DNA of 64,000 nucleotides from Dyella marensis (GTDB lineage: Bacteria > Pseudomonadota > Gammaproteobacteria > Xanthomonadales > Rhodanobacteraceae), in the NCBI RefSeq assembly GCF_900112865.1, contig NZ_FONH01000001.1, positions 248,001 through 312,000 of the forward strand. Reading direction: 5' to 3'. This document shows positions 6,896 through 14,976 of this stretch, piece after piece (position 1 is the stretch's first letter; each line of letters starts with the position of its first letter). The notes under the pieces were generated by a model. That model ran no database searches. It saw only the letters and a list, made by a program, of their open reading frames with translations, and was not told the origin of the DNA. Position numbers and translations under genes: made by a program.

Positions 6896-7887
6896 CACTC
6901 GCCCGAATCTTGCTCCTGTCCGGCTACGGAAGCGAGCCGGTACTTGCTCACCAGCTTGCTGAACGCGCTGCGGTCCTGCCCCGCCATCCGCGCCGCCTGC
7001 GTGATATTGCCCCGCGCCCGCGCCATCGCCGACGCCACGTAGCTGCGCTCGAAATCCGCGATCGCCCGCGCCTTCGCCTGCTTGAATGCCGCATCGTCGC
7101 CCGCCCCGACCGGCGGCGCCGCCAGATCCTGCGGCGGCCCGCCCTGGATCAGCGCCCCTTCGCACATCAGGTACTCGCGCTGCACGAAGTGCTCCAGCTC
7201 GCGCACATTGCCCGGCCAGCTATAGCGCTGCAGCGCGGACAGGAAGGACGGATCGAAGCGCTTCGACGACGTCTGCGCGCCGTACTGGCGGTTGAGTCGC
7301 GTGAGGAATGACTCCGCCAGCTCGACCACGTCGCCGCCGCGCTCGCGCAGCGGCGGCATCACCAGCGGCATCACCTTCAGGCGATACAGCAGGTCGCGGC
7401 GGAACTGCCGCGCCTTCACCAGCTCGTCGAGGTTGGCATTGCTTGCCGCGATCAGGCGCACGTCGGTGCTGCGCGTCTGCGTGCCGCCTACCCGGCGATA
7501 GGTGCCGTCCTGCAGGAAGCGCAGCAGCGAGGCCTGCGCCTTCGGCGAGAGCGTGTCGATCTCGTCGAGGAACAGCGTGCCGCCTTCGGCTTCGCTGACC
7601 AGTCCAGGCGACGCCTGGCGTGCATCGGTGAAAGCGCCGCGCTCGTGCCCGAACAGTTCGCTCTCCACCAGCGAATCGGCCAGCGCGCCGCAGTTGACGG
7701 CGATGAAGGGTCTCGATGCGCGCGCACTCAGATAGTGCACGGCCCTTGCCCCAAGCTCCTTGCCCGTGCCGGTTTCTCCGCCGATCAATACGGTCACGTC
7801 GAACTTCGCGATACGGCGTATCTGCGCAATGACGTGAGCGAACTGCGGCGAAGATCCAAGCAAGTTGGACTCCGCGATATCGACCAT
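6895..7887 (-). CDS. Sigma-54-dependent transcriptional activator with GAFTDA variant
   Basis: 330 residues from the ATG at 7887, which follows a good ribosome-binding site (AGGGGG); the frame stays open to 8013, but the extra residues look non-coding. The AAA+ domain has Walker A GETGTGKE (37-44), Walker B GGTLFLDE (102-109) and the arginine-finger region FRRDLLYRL. The sigma-54-contacting loop, normally GAFTGA, reads GAFTDA (84-89). A Fis-type helix-turn-helix lies at the C terminus (GNITQAARMAGQDRSAFSKL). There is no receiver, GAF or PAS domain, so activity may be set by abundance or by the coupled small protein. Likely target: the nearby T6SS promoter (inference). Confidence 0.92.
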   Translation of the reverse strand: MVDIAESNLLGSSPQFAHVIAQIRRIAKFDVTVLIGGETGTGKELGARAVHYLSARASRPFIAVNCGALADSLVESELFGHERGAFTDARQASPGLVSEAEGGTLFLDEIDTLSPKAQASLLRFLQDGTYRRVGGTQTRSTDVRLIAASNANLDELVKARQFRRDLLYRLKVMPLVMPPLRERGGDVVELAESFLTRLNRQYGAQTSSKRFDPSFLSALQRYSWPGNVRELEHFVQREYLMCEGALIQGGPPQDLAAPPVGAGDDAAFKQAKARAIADFERSYVASAMARARGNITQAARMAGQDRSAFSKLVSKYRLASVAGQEQDSGE

Positions 7888-8082
7888 GACGCCCCCTGTG
7901 CGGGGCATCGCGTCCTTTGCTCCATGCGACTCCCCGGACCGCCGATGTTGCCCCTCGCTGTCCGCGACCGCAATATGCATCCGCCAGGAAGTGTCATCGC
8001 TGCAGCGCGCCATCCCGGCTAAATGTCTTTTTCATGTGAAGACGCATCATGCGTTGCGATCGCGGCAGGGGGCCGTCCATCG

Positions 8083-8604
8083 ATGTTCGCCAAGCTCGGC
8101 CTGATCTTGCTGATCCTGTTGTTCGGCGCGCTCGCCTTTGCCGGCGGCATGATGGCGCCCGATGGGTGGCGCGCGCCGATGCAGGAGATCGCCGCGCGCT
8201 GGCGCGATCGTCCCGCGATCGTCCTGCCGCATGTTCCTGCGCCATCCGCATCCACCGCCGCGCCGGCCGCGGCGGCGAGCGCGGTGTCTACTCATGCTCT
8301 GCTCGTGACCAGCGACGTGGCCGCGGCGGCACCTGCGGCGGGACAGCCCGCGTATGCCCTGCAATTGGGCCAGTTCATCGATGCCGGCGACGCGGATGCG
8401 CTCGAGCGCCAGGCGCAAGGGCTGGGCCTGCCGTTGCAGCGCATCGCCGCCATCGACCCCGATCACGCGGCCTGGACGGTGCTCGCCGCGGGCCGCTTCC
8501 CCTCGCCTGCCGCGGCGCAGAACGAAATGCCGCGCGTGCAGGCGGTGCTCAAGCTGGCCAGCACGCCGGTGATCCGGCTGCCGGCGGGCAAGCCTTCATC
8601 GTGA
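8083..8604 (+). CDS. Membrane-anchored SPOR-like protein
   Basis: 173 residues from ATG 8083. It has one N-terminal membrane segment (MFAKLGLILLILLFGALAFA), then an Ala/Pro-rich periplasmic linker and a C-terminal module with YALQLGQFIDAGDADALERQ and WTVLAAGRFPSPAAAQNE. These two half-repeats resemble the SPOR fold, which binds denuded peptidoglycan at division sites. The frame extends upstream to 8023, but the membrane segment fits the later start. Its 3' end overlaps the convergent DUF6150 gene by nine bases. Confidence 0.72.
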   Translation: MFAKLGLILLILLFGALAFAGGMMAPDGWRAPMQEIAARWRDRPAIVLPHVPAPSASTAAPAAAASAVSTHALLVTSDVAAAAPAAGQPAYALQLGQFIDAGDADALERQAQGLGLPLQRIAAIDPDHAAWTVLAAGRFPSPAAAQNEMPRVQAVLKLASTPVIRLPAGKPSS

Positions 8605-8880
8605 AAAGATGCCCGGCCGCGCACGCGACGGGTCGCGCCAGCCGGCTTCGCCCAGCGTGGACACGAAGCAGACGGCGATCTGCGACATGCCTCGGGAGGT
8701 AAAGAACACGCGCCTGGTGGCGGATTGCCGGTCCGGCGTGATGAACCAGCGCTCGTCGCCGGAAGCCAGGCCCCAGGACGACACGCGGCATACCCACAGG
8801 TCGGCGTCGCCGCGCGTATCGACCAGGGCTACGCGCACTTCCGCCTCGCCCATGGTGTCGGTCACAAAGATGCGTGCCAT
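8596..8880 (-). CDS. DUF6150 family small protein
   Basis: 94 residues starting MARIFVTDTMGEAEVRVALV. The ATG at 8880 follows a strong ribosome-binding site (GGGGGAG), which decides it against the longer frame to 8922. The pattern MGEA...VALVD, CRVSSWGLA, WFIT and the C-terminal VCFVSTLGEAGW matches what I recall of DUF6150, a small conserved cytoplasmic family of unknown function. It is a single gene, convergent with the SPOR-like gene. Confidence 0.7.
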   Translation of the reverse strand: MARIFVTDTMGEAEVRVALVDTRGDADLWVCRVSSWGLASGDERWFITPDRQSATRRVFFTSRGMSQIAVCFVSTLGEAGWRDPSRARPGIFSR

Positions 8881-8983
8881 GTCTCCCCCTGCGCCAGTGC
8901 ACTGTGCGCGAAGGCGAGACATTGCAGTGCGCTGCGGTTGACGTCAACCGCAAGCGCACGTGACAAAACGAACTTCACACCGC

Positions 8984-9829
8984 TCAGGCGAATTGCGCCG
9001 CATGCGTGCGCGCCCACTCATGGAAAGAACGCGGCGCCGCGCCGGTGATCCGCTCCACCGTCTGCGTCATCGCCCGCCCGCGCCCATCGCGCACCGCCTC
9101 CAGCGATTGCGCGACGCCACGCGCGATGCCTTCGGGAATGCCGGTGGCGACCATGCCCTGAATGGCCTGCTCGATGCTCACGTCGACGCTGCGCACGGTG
9201 CGGCCGAGCAGGCCGGAGAGGATCTCCACCTGCTGCGGCACGTTCAGCAGCTCGCCGCCGGTCAATTCCAGCGTCTCGCCGGCCAGTGCCGGATCGAGTA
9301 GCGCGCGCACCGCCACCGCGGCGATATCCTCCGGTGCGATCATCGGCGCCTTGCCGGTGCCCATCGCGTTGTAGACCACGCTGTCGGCGCGGATCGACTC
9401 GGCCCAGCGCAAGGTGTTGGACATGAAGCCGGACGGACGCAGGACGGTGGCGCGCAGGCCGGACGCGTGCACGACCTCCTCGTTGGCACGCTGCATCCGG
9501 CCCAGCTGGAACTGCGCATCGCCGGCAAGGATGGTGGACAGGAACACCACGCGCGGCGCGCCGCGGGTCTTGAGTGCCGCCAGCAGCGCCGGCAGGTCCG
9601 GCGGGTTCGGCCCGGTATTGAGGAAGACCGCCTTGGCGCCGACCGCCGCTGCGCCCAGGCTGTCGGGACGGCCAAAGTCGCCGGCCGCGATCTCGACGCG
9701 CCCTGCCAGTTCGCCGAGCTTGCCCGGGTCGCGTGCGAACACGCGCACCGGATGACCGGCGTCCAGCAGTTGCCGCGCGATATGGCCGCCGATATTGCCG
9801 CTCGCGCCAGTGATCAGATACATGTCCAT
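8984..9829 (-). CDS. NmrA/NAD(P)H-binding atypical short-chain dehydrogenase family protein
   Basis: 281 residues. An N-terminal Rossmann fold has the glycine motif LITGASGNIGGHIARQLL and FARDPGKL, followed by NmrA-type features (VFLNTGPNPP, VVFLSTILAG, LRPSGFMSNTLRW, MIAPEDIAAVAVRALL). Such proteins act as NAD(P)-dependent quinone oxidoreductases or redox sensors; the substrate cannot be read from sequence. It is divergent from a LysR gene with a 97-base shared control region, so it is the likely target of that regulator. The start may also be the ATG six bases downstream; a GAGG ribosome-binding sequence precedes both. Confidence 0.88.
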   Translation of the reverse strand: MDMYLITGASGNIGGHIARQLLDAGHPVRVFARDPGKLGELAGRVEIAAGDFGRPDSLGAAAVGAKAVFLNTGPNPPDLPALLAALKTRGAPRVVFLSTILAGDAQFQLGRMQRANEEVVHASGLRATVLRPSGFMSNTLRWAESIRADSVVYNAMGTGKAPMIAPEDIAAVAVRALLDPALAGETLELTGGELLNVPQQVEILSGLLGRTVRSVDVSIEQAIQGMVATGIPEGIARGVAQSLEAVRDGRGRAMTQTVERITGAAPRSFHEWARTHAAQFA

Positions 9830-9896
9830 CGCCTCGTTCGGGTTGGGGGTGCGAAGACGATAGGCGCCGCCCTACAATGGAACAATCCGGTGTTTA

Positions 9897-9911
9897 GCAA
9901 CAATCTGTTGC
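9897..9911. promoter_or_regulatory. Inverted-repeat operator candidate for the divergent LysR regulator
   Basis: GCAACAATCTGTTGC is a perfect six-base inverted repeat (GCAACA/TGTTGC) with a three-base centre. It lies in the 97-base gap between the NmrA gene and the LysR gene. Two more AACAAT sequences flank it, at 9880-9885 and just before the LysR start near 9920. LysR regulators commonly bind such dyads in divergent promoters to repress themselves and activate the neighbour. Confidence 0.55.
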
Positions 9912-9926
9912 ACAGGCGCAACAATC

Positions 9927-10823
9927 ATGATCGACCTCAATGAGCTGCAGTATTTCGTGCAGGTATCGCAGGCACGCAGCTTCACCGCGGCCGCGGCGCA
10001 CTTCGGCGTACCCAAGTCCAGCGTCAGCCGCGCCATCGCCGGCCTGGAACAGCGCCTGGGCGTGCGCCTGATCGAACGCACCACGCGCAGCATGGCGCTG
10101 ACCGAAGCGGGCGAGATCTATCTGGAGCGCTGCCGCCGCGTGATCGAGGAAGCGGAATTGGCCGACCTGTCCATCGGCGCCATGCAGGCGGTGCCGCGCG
10201 GCCGCCTGCGCATCGGCGCGCCGGTGGCGTTCGCGCGCTTCATGCTCGGCCCGCGACTGGCCGAGTTCGCGCGGCGCTATCCGGAACTGCGCGTGCAGCT
10301 GCAGATCACCGCCGGCGAATCGACGCCGCAGCAGGCCAACCTCGAAGTGCTGATCCGTCCCGGCCCGCTGGAAGACTCCTCGCTACTCGCGCGGCCGCTG
10401 GCGACGATCCCTTTGGGCTTGTACGCCAGCCCGTCCTATCTCAAGCACTGCAAGCTGCCGAAAACGCCGGCGGACCTCAGCCGGCTCGACGCACTCATCA
10501 CCGCCTGCGGCCCGCTCGGCCAGCCCGCCGAGCACACCGTCTGGCGCCTGCAGCGCGGCAACGACACGCAGGAGGTGCGGGTGGAGGCGCGCCTTTCCGT
10601 GCCCGATCCCACCATCAACCACCAGCTCGCGCTGGATGGCGCCGGCGTGGCGATCCTGGCGCGGCACGGCGCGGAAAAAGAGGTGGCGAAGAAGCGGCTG
10701 GTACGCGTGCTGCCGGCGTGGGAGCCGGAACCGGTGGAGCTGTTCGCGCTGTATCCGGCGCGCTTGAATTCGTCGCCGAAGGTGCGGGCGCTGCTGGAAT
10801 TCCTGCGCGACGGCGACCGCTAG
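9927..10823 (+). CDS. LysR family transcriptional regulator
   Basis: 298 residues, normal for LysR. The N-terminal winged helix is clear (MIDLNELQYFVQVSQARSF, AAAHFGVPKSSVSRAIAGLE, RLGVRLIERTTRSMALTEAG), followed by a substrate-binding domain starting PRGRLRIGAPVAF. The type is that of the CrgA/AaeR-like subgroup, which often controls an adjacent oxidoreductase. It is transcribed away from the NmrA gene with a dyad operator in between. Confidence 0.93.
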   Translation: MIDLNELQYFVQVSQARSFTAAAAHFGVPKSSVSRAIAGLEQRLGVRLIERTTRSMALTEAGEIYLERCRRVIEEAELADLSIGAMQAVPRGRLRIGAPVAFARFMLGPRLAEFARRYPELRVQLQITAGESTPQQANLEVLIRPGPLEDSSLLARPLATIPLGLYASPSYLKHCKLPKTPADLSRLDALITACGPLGQPAEHTVWRLQRGNDTQEVRVEARLSVPDPTINHQLALDGAGVAILARHGAEKEVAKKRLVRVLPAWEPEPVELFALYPARLNSSPKVRALLEFLRDGDR

Positions 10824-10836
10824 ACCAGGCCTGCGC

Positions 10837-11745
10837 TCAACCCGCGCCATCCTCCTGCCAGCGCAGCACGCTGTAGTCCAGCCCGCCCTTCAAAGCCGTC
10901 ACCCGATAGGTGACGATCACGCTCGCCGCCGCACCCTGCCCGTCCGCCGCCGACGCGACGATCGTGCGCACCAGGCTGCCGCGCCAGGCGCCGGCCGGCT
11001 GCCCGTTCGGCAAGGTCGGCGGCGGCATGTTCGTGGCCTGCAAGACACGCATCGCGACATAACGCTCCGCCCGCGCCAGGTCCATGTCGGGCAGGCTGGC
11101 CAGCACCAGCGGCGGCGCCAGCGCAGGCACCGGCTGCGGCCGGCGCGACCACACGGTGATCGCGGGCGCGAGCCGGCGGTACAGCGCAGGCGTCATGCCG
11201 GGCACCGTCTGCAACTGTTCGGGCGTATCGAACTCGCGATAGCGCGGCCCCGCTGCCTGCCCGGCTTCCGCATAGCGCTTCGCACTCTCTTCGCCGAACA
11301 GCTTGGCGCCGGCGTCGCGCGCTTCCTGGATATTCGCCGCCAGCCGCGTCGCCGACGCCTCGTCCTCGCCCGCCGCCACGAACAGGCGTTGCAGCTGGCG
11401 CGGATCGGCGGCGTTGATGTCGATCTTGCCAAGTTCATCCTGGATGCGGATCTCCACCTCGCGGCGCTCGATGCGCAAGGTGTAGCGACGGCCGTCGCCA
11501 ACCCAGCGCCCGCCGCTGCGGCTGACGCTTTCGGCCAGCGCACGCATCGCGCCCGCCTCGGCGAGATAGCGCAACTGCACGCGGCTGGAGAGATAGCGGC
11601 TCTGCAGGGATTCGGTGCGCGCCATCGTGGCGAAACCGCCGAGCAGGATCGCCAGCAAGGTGCAGGCCCACAGCACCACCAGCAGGGCGATGCCGCGTAC
11701 GTTCCGGCGCGGTGCGAAACCTTGTGCTGTCTTCGTACCGCTCAT
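10837..11745 (-). CDS. gspK: Type II secretion minor pseudopilin GspK
   Basis: 302 residues. The prepilin cleavage site is in NVRG|IALLVVLWACTLLAILL; like other GspK proteins it lacks the usual Glu at position +5. The large globular domain has the helix-hairpin-like DELGKIDINAADPRQLQRLF segment typical of GspK. With GspI and GspJ it forms the complex at the pseudopilus tip that is thought to contact substrate. Its ATG overlaps the gspJ stop as ATGA. No gspL, M, N, D, E, F, G or H genes follow; the next gene downstream is the LysR gene in the opposite orientation. Confidence 0.92.
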   Translation of the reverse strand: MSGTKTAQGFAPRRNVRGIALLVVLWACTLLAILLGGFATMARTESLQSRYLSSRVQLRYLAEAGAMRALAESVSRSGGRWVGDGRRYTLRIERREVEIRIQDELGKIDINAADPRQLQRLFVAAGEDEASATRLAANIQEARDAGAKLFGEESAKRYAEAGQAAGPRYREFDTPEQLQTVPGMTPALYRRLAPAITVWSRRPQPVPALAPPLVLASLPDMDLARAERYVAMRVLQATNMPPPTLPNGQPAGAWRGSLVRTIVASAADGQGAAASVIVTYRVTALKGGLDYSVLRWQEDGAG

Positions 11746-12431
11746 GGCTTCGAACTGTCCGGCAAGGCTTTCGCCAGCGCCCCCACGTTGATCGCATAGG
11801 GGTTCTGGCGGATCGGCGCCTGCAACCAGAGCCAGGCGGTGGCATCGCCGCGGCCGGGCCTGTCGCGCTCGGGCTTGTCACGAACCAGCTCGATGGTCAC
11901 CAGTTCCGGCATGCGCCCGGCGATATCCCAGCGATCGCGCCACTGCGCCTGCGCGCCTTCGCGCTCGCGGCCGTAGTAACGGAAACGCCCGCCGCGCATG
12001 CCCTCGGCGAGCTGCTCGGGGGCGAAGCCCACTCCGGCGCCGCCCGGAGCCAACGGCGCGCTGCCCAGCTCCAGTTTCCATCCGCCCTTGCCGTCGTCCA
12101 CCAGCGCGAGCGCCTGCAACTGCGGGCCGGCACGATCGAGATAACCCGGCAATGGCGCGACGAAGCGCATGCTGCGCGGCTCGCCTTCGAACACCACGCC
12201 GTTGTCCTGCGCATCGCGCTTCCACGGCAGCGCGCGCGCCTGCATCAGGTCGCGCCGCAGGAACTGCTGCAGCGAACGCGCCTGGTCGTTGCGCTCCAGC
12301 GCGGCGGAACCCGTGTTCACCGAGCGCGTCGCGGTCTGGATACCGTAGAAGACACCGAGCAGCAGCAGGCTGAGCAAGGCCAGCGCGCTGAGTACCTCGA
12401 GCAGGCTGAAACCACGGACCGGACGCGTCAC
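11742..12431 (-). CDS. gspJ: Type II secretion minor pseudopilin GspJ
   Basis: 229 residues from a GTG start at 12431 that overlaps the gspI stop as GTGA. This places the prepilin motif VTRPVRG|FSLLEVLSALALL at the N terminus; the longer frame upstream is only the shadow of gspI. The rest has GspJ features (NDQARSLQQFLRRDLMQARALP, FVAPLPGYLDRAGPQLQALALV, RFRYYGRE, MPELVTIELV). Middle gene of the gspI-J-K set. Confidence 0.92.
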   Translation of the reverse strand: MTRPVRGFSLLEVLSALALLSLLLLGVFYGIQTATRSVNTGSAALERNDQARSLQQFLRRDLMQARALPWKRDAQDNGVVFEGEPRSMRFVAPLPGYLDRAGPQLQALALVDDGKGGWKLELGSAPLAPGGAGVGFAPEQLAEGMRGGRFRYYGREREGAQAQWRDRWDIAGRMPELVTIELVRDKPERDRPGRGDATAWLWLQAPIRQNPYAINVGALAKALPDSSKP

Positions 12432-12868
12432 GGCGTGCTCCGCCGCGCCGTGCGCAAGGTCGTGTAGGTAAGCTCGCGCGGCCGCCTGGCATCGCCCCAC
12501 GACACCCGCAGCTCCACCTGGTAAAGCAGCAGCACGCTGTCGGGCGGCAAGGCGTCGTCGCGCCATGCGGCGATGCGAAGGTGCCAGCGATAGTCGCGGT
12601 CGAACGCTCCTTCGCGCTCGCCCGGCACCAGCGGTTCGGCGATACCCAGCGCATCGAGCTTGCCCTGCGCCAGCATGTCCGCGCGCGCCGTCTGGCCGAG
12701 CTTGTCGGTAAGGCTGAGCGAGGCACTGGCCACGCGCATCAGCGCGGCGACCGCGATCGCCAGCAGCAGGATGGCAGCGATGGTTTCGAGCAGGCTGAAA
12801 CCACGCAGCGCGGACCTGCGCCGCCGCGACGCATCGTTGCGTTTCCCGCTTCCCCGTGCCCGCTTCAT
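12428..12868 (-). CDS. gspI: Type II secretion minor pseudopilin GspI
   Basis: 146 residues. A basic leader is followed by the prepilin peptidase site ALRG|FSLLETIAAILLLAIAVAALM with Glu at +5, then a small globular domain (ADMLAQGKLDALGIA, YRWHLRIAAW, LYQVELRVSW). GspI starts the tip complex assembled by GspI, J and K. The gene begins about 40 bases downstream of the terminator that ends the PstS-like gene, so gspI-J-K is probably its own transcription unit. Confidence 0.9.
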   Translation of the reverse strand: MKRARGSGKRNDASRRRRSALRGFSLLETIAAILLLAIAVAALMRVASASLSLTDKLGQTARADMLAQGKLDALGIAEPLVPGEREGAFDRDYRWHLRIAAWRDDALPPDSVLLLYQVELRVSWGDARRPRELTYTTLRTARRSTP

Positions 12869-12907
12869 GGCCTCAACCTACCCCTTCCACATGACAGCCA
12901 GACGCGC

Positions 12908-12939
12908 AAAAAACGCGGGAGAGGCAAGCCTCTCCCGCG
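12908..12939 (-). terminator. Rho-independent terminator of the PstS-like gene
   Basis: A perfect 12-base stem CGCGGGAGAGGC (12914-12925) pairs with GCCTCTCCCGCG (12928-12939). On the minus strand it is followed by six T residues (12913-12908). It lies 28 bases after the PstS-like stop and before gspI, so it separates the two transcription units. Confidence 0.88.
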
Positions 12940-12967
12940 CGTTCCACGGCAGGTGGAACAAGGACGA

Positions 12968-14254
12968 TCAGTTGATGACGCAGCCGTCGATCTGGGTCTG
13001 CGTGATCGGCGCGGTCAGGAACGCCAGGCCCGTGCCGGCGCCGATGGTGCCCGTGGCGGCGACGATCGAGCTGTTGTACGGCGCGCCCAGCAGCTTGCGC
13101 ACGTCCGCGGCGTCCGTGCCGTTGCCCTGGCTGTTGCCCAGCAGGTAGGACACGGCGACGATCGGATAGCCCGAAGCCGGGGTGGCATAGGAATCCGGCT
13201 TCACCAGGGCGATGCAGCTGGTGCTCGGCGCGCCGGCGATCGCGGCGAAGGTCGGACGGCCGGTGTTCGGATTCACGCCGGTGATGGCGTTGTTGTAAGC
13301 CACGTCGGAGCTGTTGATGGTGATCTTGTGGGTGGTCGCGTCGCCGAGGTCGGCCGCCGGATCCTTGCCGTTCACCAGCGCCACGTTGCCGGCGACGGCC
13401 AGCGCGTTGGCGGCTTCGGCATAGCCGATGTAACCGTCGGTGGCGCTGTTGACCACGGTGTTGACGACGTTGGCGTTGCCGCTCTGGCCGGTCCAGGAAG
13501 CGCCCGGCAGGCTGTACAGCGAGACCGCGGTGGCGAAGGCCTGGTCGGTCTTGAAGTGCACCGCGTTGGTACCCGAGCAGTTGGCCGACAGGAAGTTGCT
13601 GAAGCCGAAGCTGGTGCCGCTGCCATCCGAACGATAGACCACCTTGATGGTGTTGCCCGCCGCCGGGACGGTCACGCCCAGGCCGCTCCACGTGGTGATG
13701 CTGCCGTTGAAGATGCCGCACACCTGGGCCGTGGTCAGGTTCAGCTGGGTGGCCAGGTTGTCGTTGCGGTAGACGATGGCGATGCCGCCGGCGACCGCCG
13801 GGAACTGCAGCGGACGGCTGCTGCCGCGGTTGCTCACATAGTTGCTGTAGTCGGTCGCCGACAGCGGCGAATCCGAACCGGCGAAGTTCGGCTGGGTCAG
13901 CGTGGTGCGGTTGACGGCCGCGTTGGCGGCGCCGAAATCCGTCGGCGACGGGCTGTCAGCGCACTGGCCCTGCACGCTGGTCAGGCCGGCCAGCACGTTC
14001 TTGCCCGCGCCGCTGCCGGTCTGGCAGTAGGACGCCGACGTGCCGGTCACGCTCTTGTAGGCACCCAGCAGGGAGTTGGCATCCGGCGAAGCATTCAGGC
14101 GATGCGTCACATCGCCGACGTAGCCGACGGCCGGCAGCGTCGCGCCACCGCCCACCTGGATGGCGGCATGAGCCGAGGAAGCGGCGGCAAAGGCCACTAC
14201 GAGGGCGCCCGCAAGCTTCTTCATGCGGGTATTTCCATTGAACCCGAAGATCAT
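12968..14254 (-). CDS. PstS-like exported phosphate-binding protein
   Basis: 428 residues. The ATG at 14254 is preceded by AGGGG seven bases away and is preferred over the in-frame ATG at 14224. The signal peptide (MKKLAGALVVAFAAASSAHA from residue 11) precedes a PstS-type fold: GGGATLPAVGY, GSGAGKN, DFGAANAAV, GGIAIVYR and SDGSGTSFGFSNFL, the last being a phosphate-contact loop. It resembles DING/PstS-like proteins rather than the transporter PstS, since no pstC, A or B genes are near. Such proteins have been described as type II secretion substrates in Pseudomonas (from memory), which fits the adjacent gspI-J-K. The upstream gap is AT-rich and holds TGTCAT and GTCAT half-sites, but no clear Pho box. 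Confidence 0.85.
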   Translation of the reverse strand: MIFGFNGNTRMKKLAGALVVAFAAASSAHAAIQVGGGATLPAVGYVGDVTHRLNASPDANSLLGAYKSVTGTSASYCQTGSGAGKNVLAGLTSVQGQCADSPSPTDFGAANAAVNRTTLTQPNFAGSDSPLSATDYSNYVSNRGSSRPLQFPAVAGGIAIVYRNDNLATQLNLTTAQVCGIFNGSITTWSGLGVTVPAAGNTIKVVYRSDGSGTSFGFSNFLSANCSGTNAVHFKTDQAFATAVSLYSLPGASWTGQSGNANVVNTVVNSATDGYIGYAEAANALAVAGNVALVNGKDPAADLGDATTHKITINSSDVAYNNAITGVNPNTGRPTFAAIAGAPSTSCIALVKPDSYATPASGYPIVAVSYLLGNSQGNGTDAADVRKLLGAPYNSSIVAATGTIGAGTGLAFLTAPITQTQIDGCVIN

Positions 14255-14468
14255 GACATACCCCTACTTTGAAAATACCTCCGGAGTGGAGGCCGGGGAT
14301 TTTTTACAGCGCTGGAATGACGCACCGATTAAAACCACAAGTAATCAAAAATTTCTTTCCGATGACTCGATTTTTCCAAATAATCCAAATGACACAGCCG
14401 CAGACTTAATCGACATTCTCGTCACGCCATGCATACGCCAGCCTGCGGCGCGCACGAAAAAAGCGTGA

Positions 14469-14870
14469 TCACGCTCGCGCATCGAATTCGTGCAGCATCG
14501 ACACCACCTCGGGATCGAGTTCGCGCTCTTCGCGCAACGCGTGCAGATCGGCCCGGCCGAGCTCGCGCAGCACGCTGCGCACCGAGGCCCGGCGGCCTTC
14601 GCGGCACCAGACGTTGAAAACGCCCACCAGCAGCGCCGCCGCGCTGTGCATGCCGTGCTCGCCCGGCGTCGGGCGGCGACGCAGGCGCGACTTCAGCAGG
14701 TAGGCCAGGCGTGCGTTGAGCGAGGCGATCGGCGATTCGCTGATCTGCCGCACCAGCTCGGAACTGCATTGATCGATCAAGCGTTCGGCCAGTTTTTCCT
14801 GGCGCGCCTCGAGCAATTGGCGCAATGCCTCGGATAATGCGAAAGCCCTGCCTCGGCCAGGCTGCTGCAC
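14469..14870 (-). CDS. Conserved-looking cytoplasmic protein of unknown function
   Basis: 133 residues from a GTG at 14870 with AGGGAG upstream. No signal peptide or membrane segment. It is mostly helical and charged (LSEALRQLLEARQEKLAERLIDQ, LNARLAYLLKSRLRRR) with a short hydrophobic patch (AAALLVGVFNVW). I recognise no family. It is the first gene downstream of the giant adhesin, but a strong terminator lies between them, so it is probably expressed separately. The following 214 bases to 14254 hold no further gene. Confidence 0.65.
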   Translation of the reverse strand: MQQPGRGRAFALSEALRQLLEARQEKLAERLIDQCSSELVRQISESPIASLNARLAYLLKSRLRRRPTPGEHGMHSAAALLVGVFNVWCREGRRASVRSVLRELGRADLHALREERELDPEVVSMLHEFDARA

Positions 14871-14916
14871 GGTTATTTAACTCCCTGTCGAATGGATTTT
14901 CCCTAAAGCTCCGGAC

Positions 14917-14953
14917 AAAACCCCGCCAGGGCGTTTCCACGATGGAAACGCCC
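14917..14953 (-). terminator. Rho-independent terminator of the adhesin gene
   Basis: A perfect 11-base stem GGGCGTTTCCA (14929-14939) pairs with TGGAAACGCCC (14943-14953) around a three-base loop. On the minus strand it is followed by TGGCGGGGTTTTGTCC. It starts 24 bases after the adhesin stop codon and ends the long two-partner secretion transcript. Confidence 0.82.
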
Positions 14954-14976
14954 GATTATGGGTAGCGCTTATCGAT

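Noticed and set aside
12968-14254. PstS-like gene as part of a pst transporter operon
   Set aside because: No pstC, pstA, pstB or phoU gene is adjacent, and a strong terminator directly follows it.
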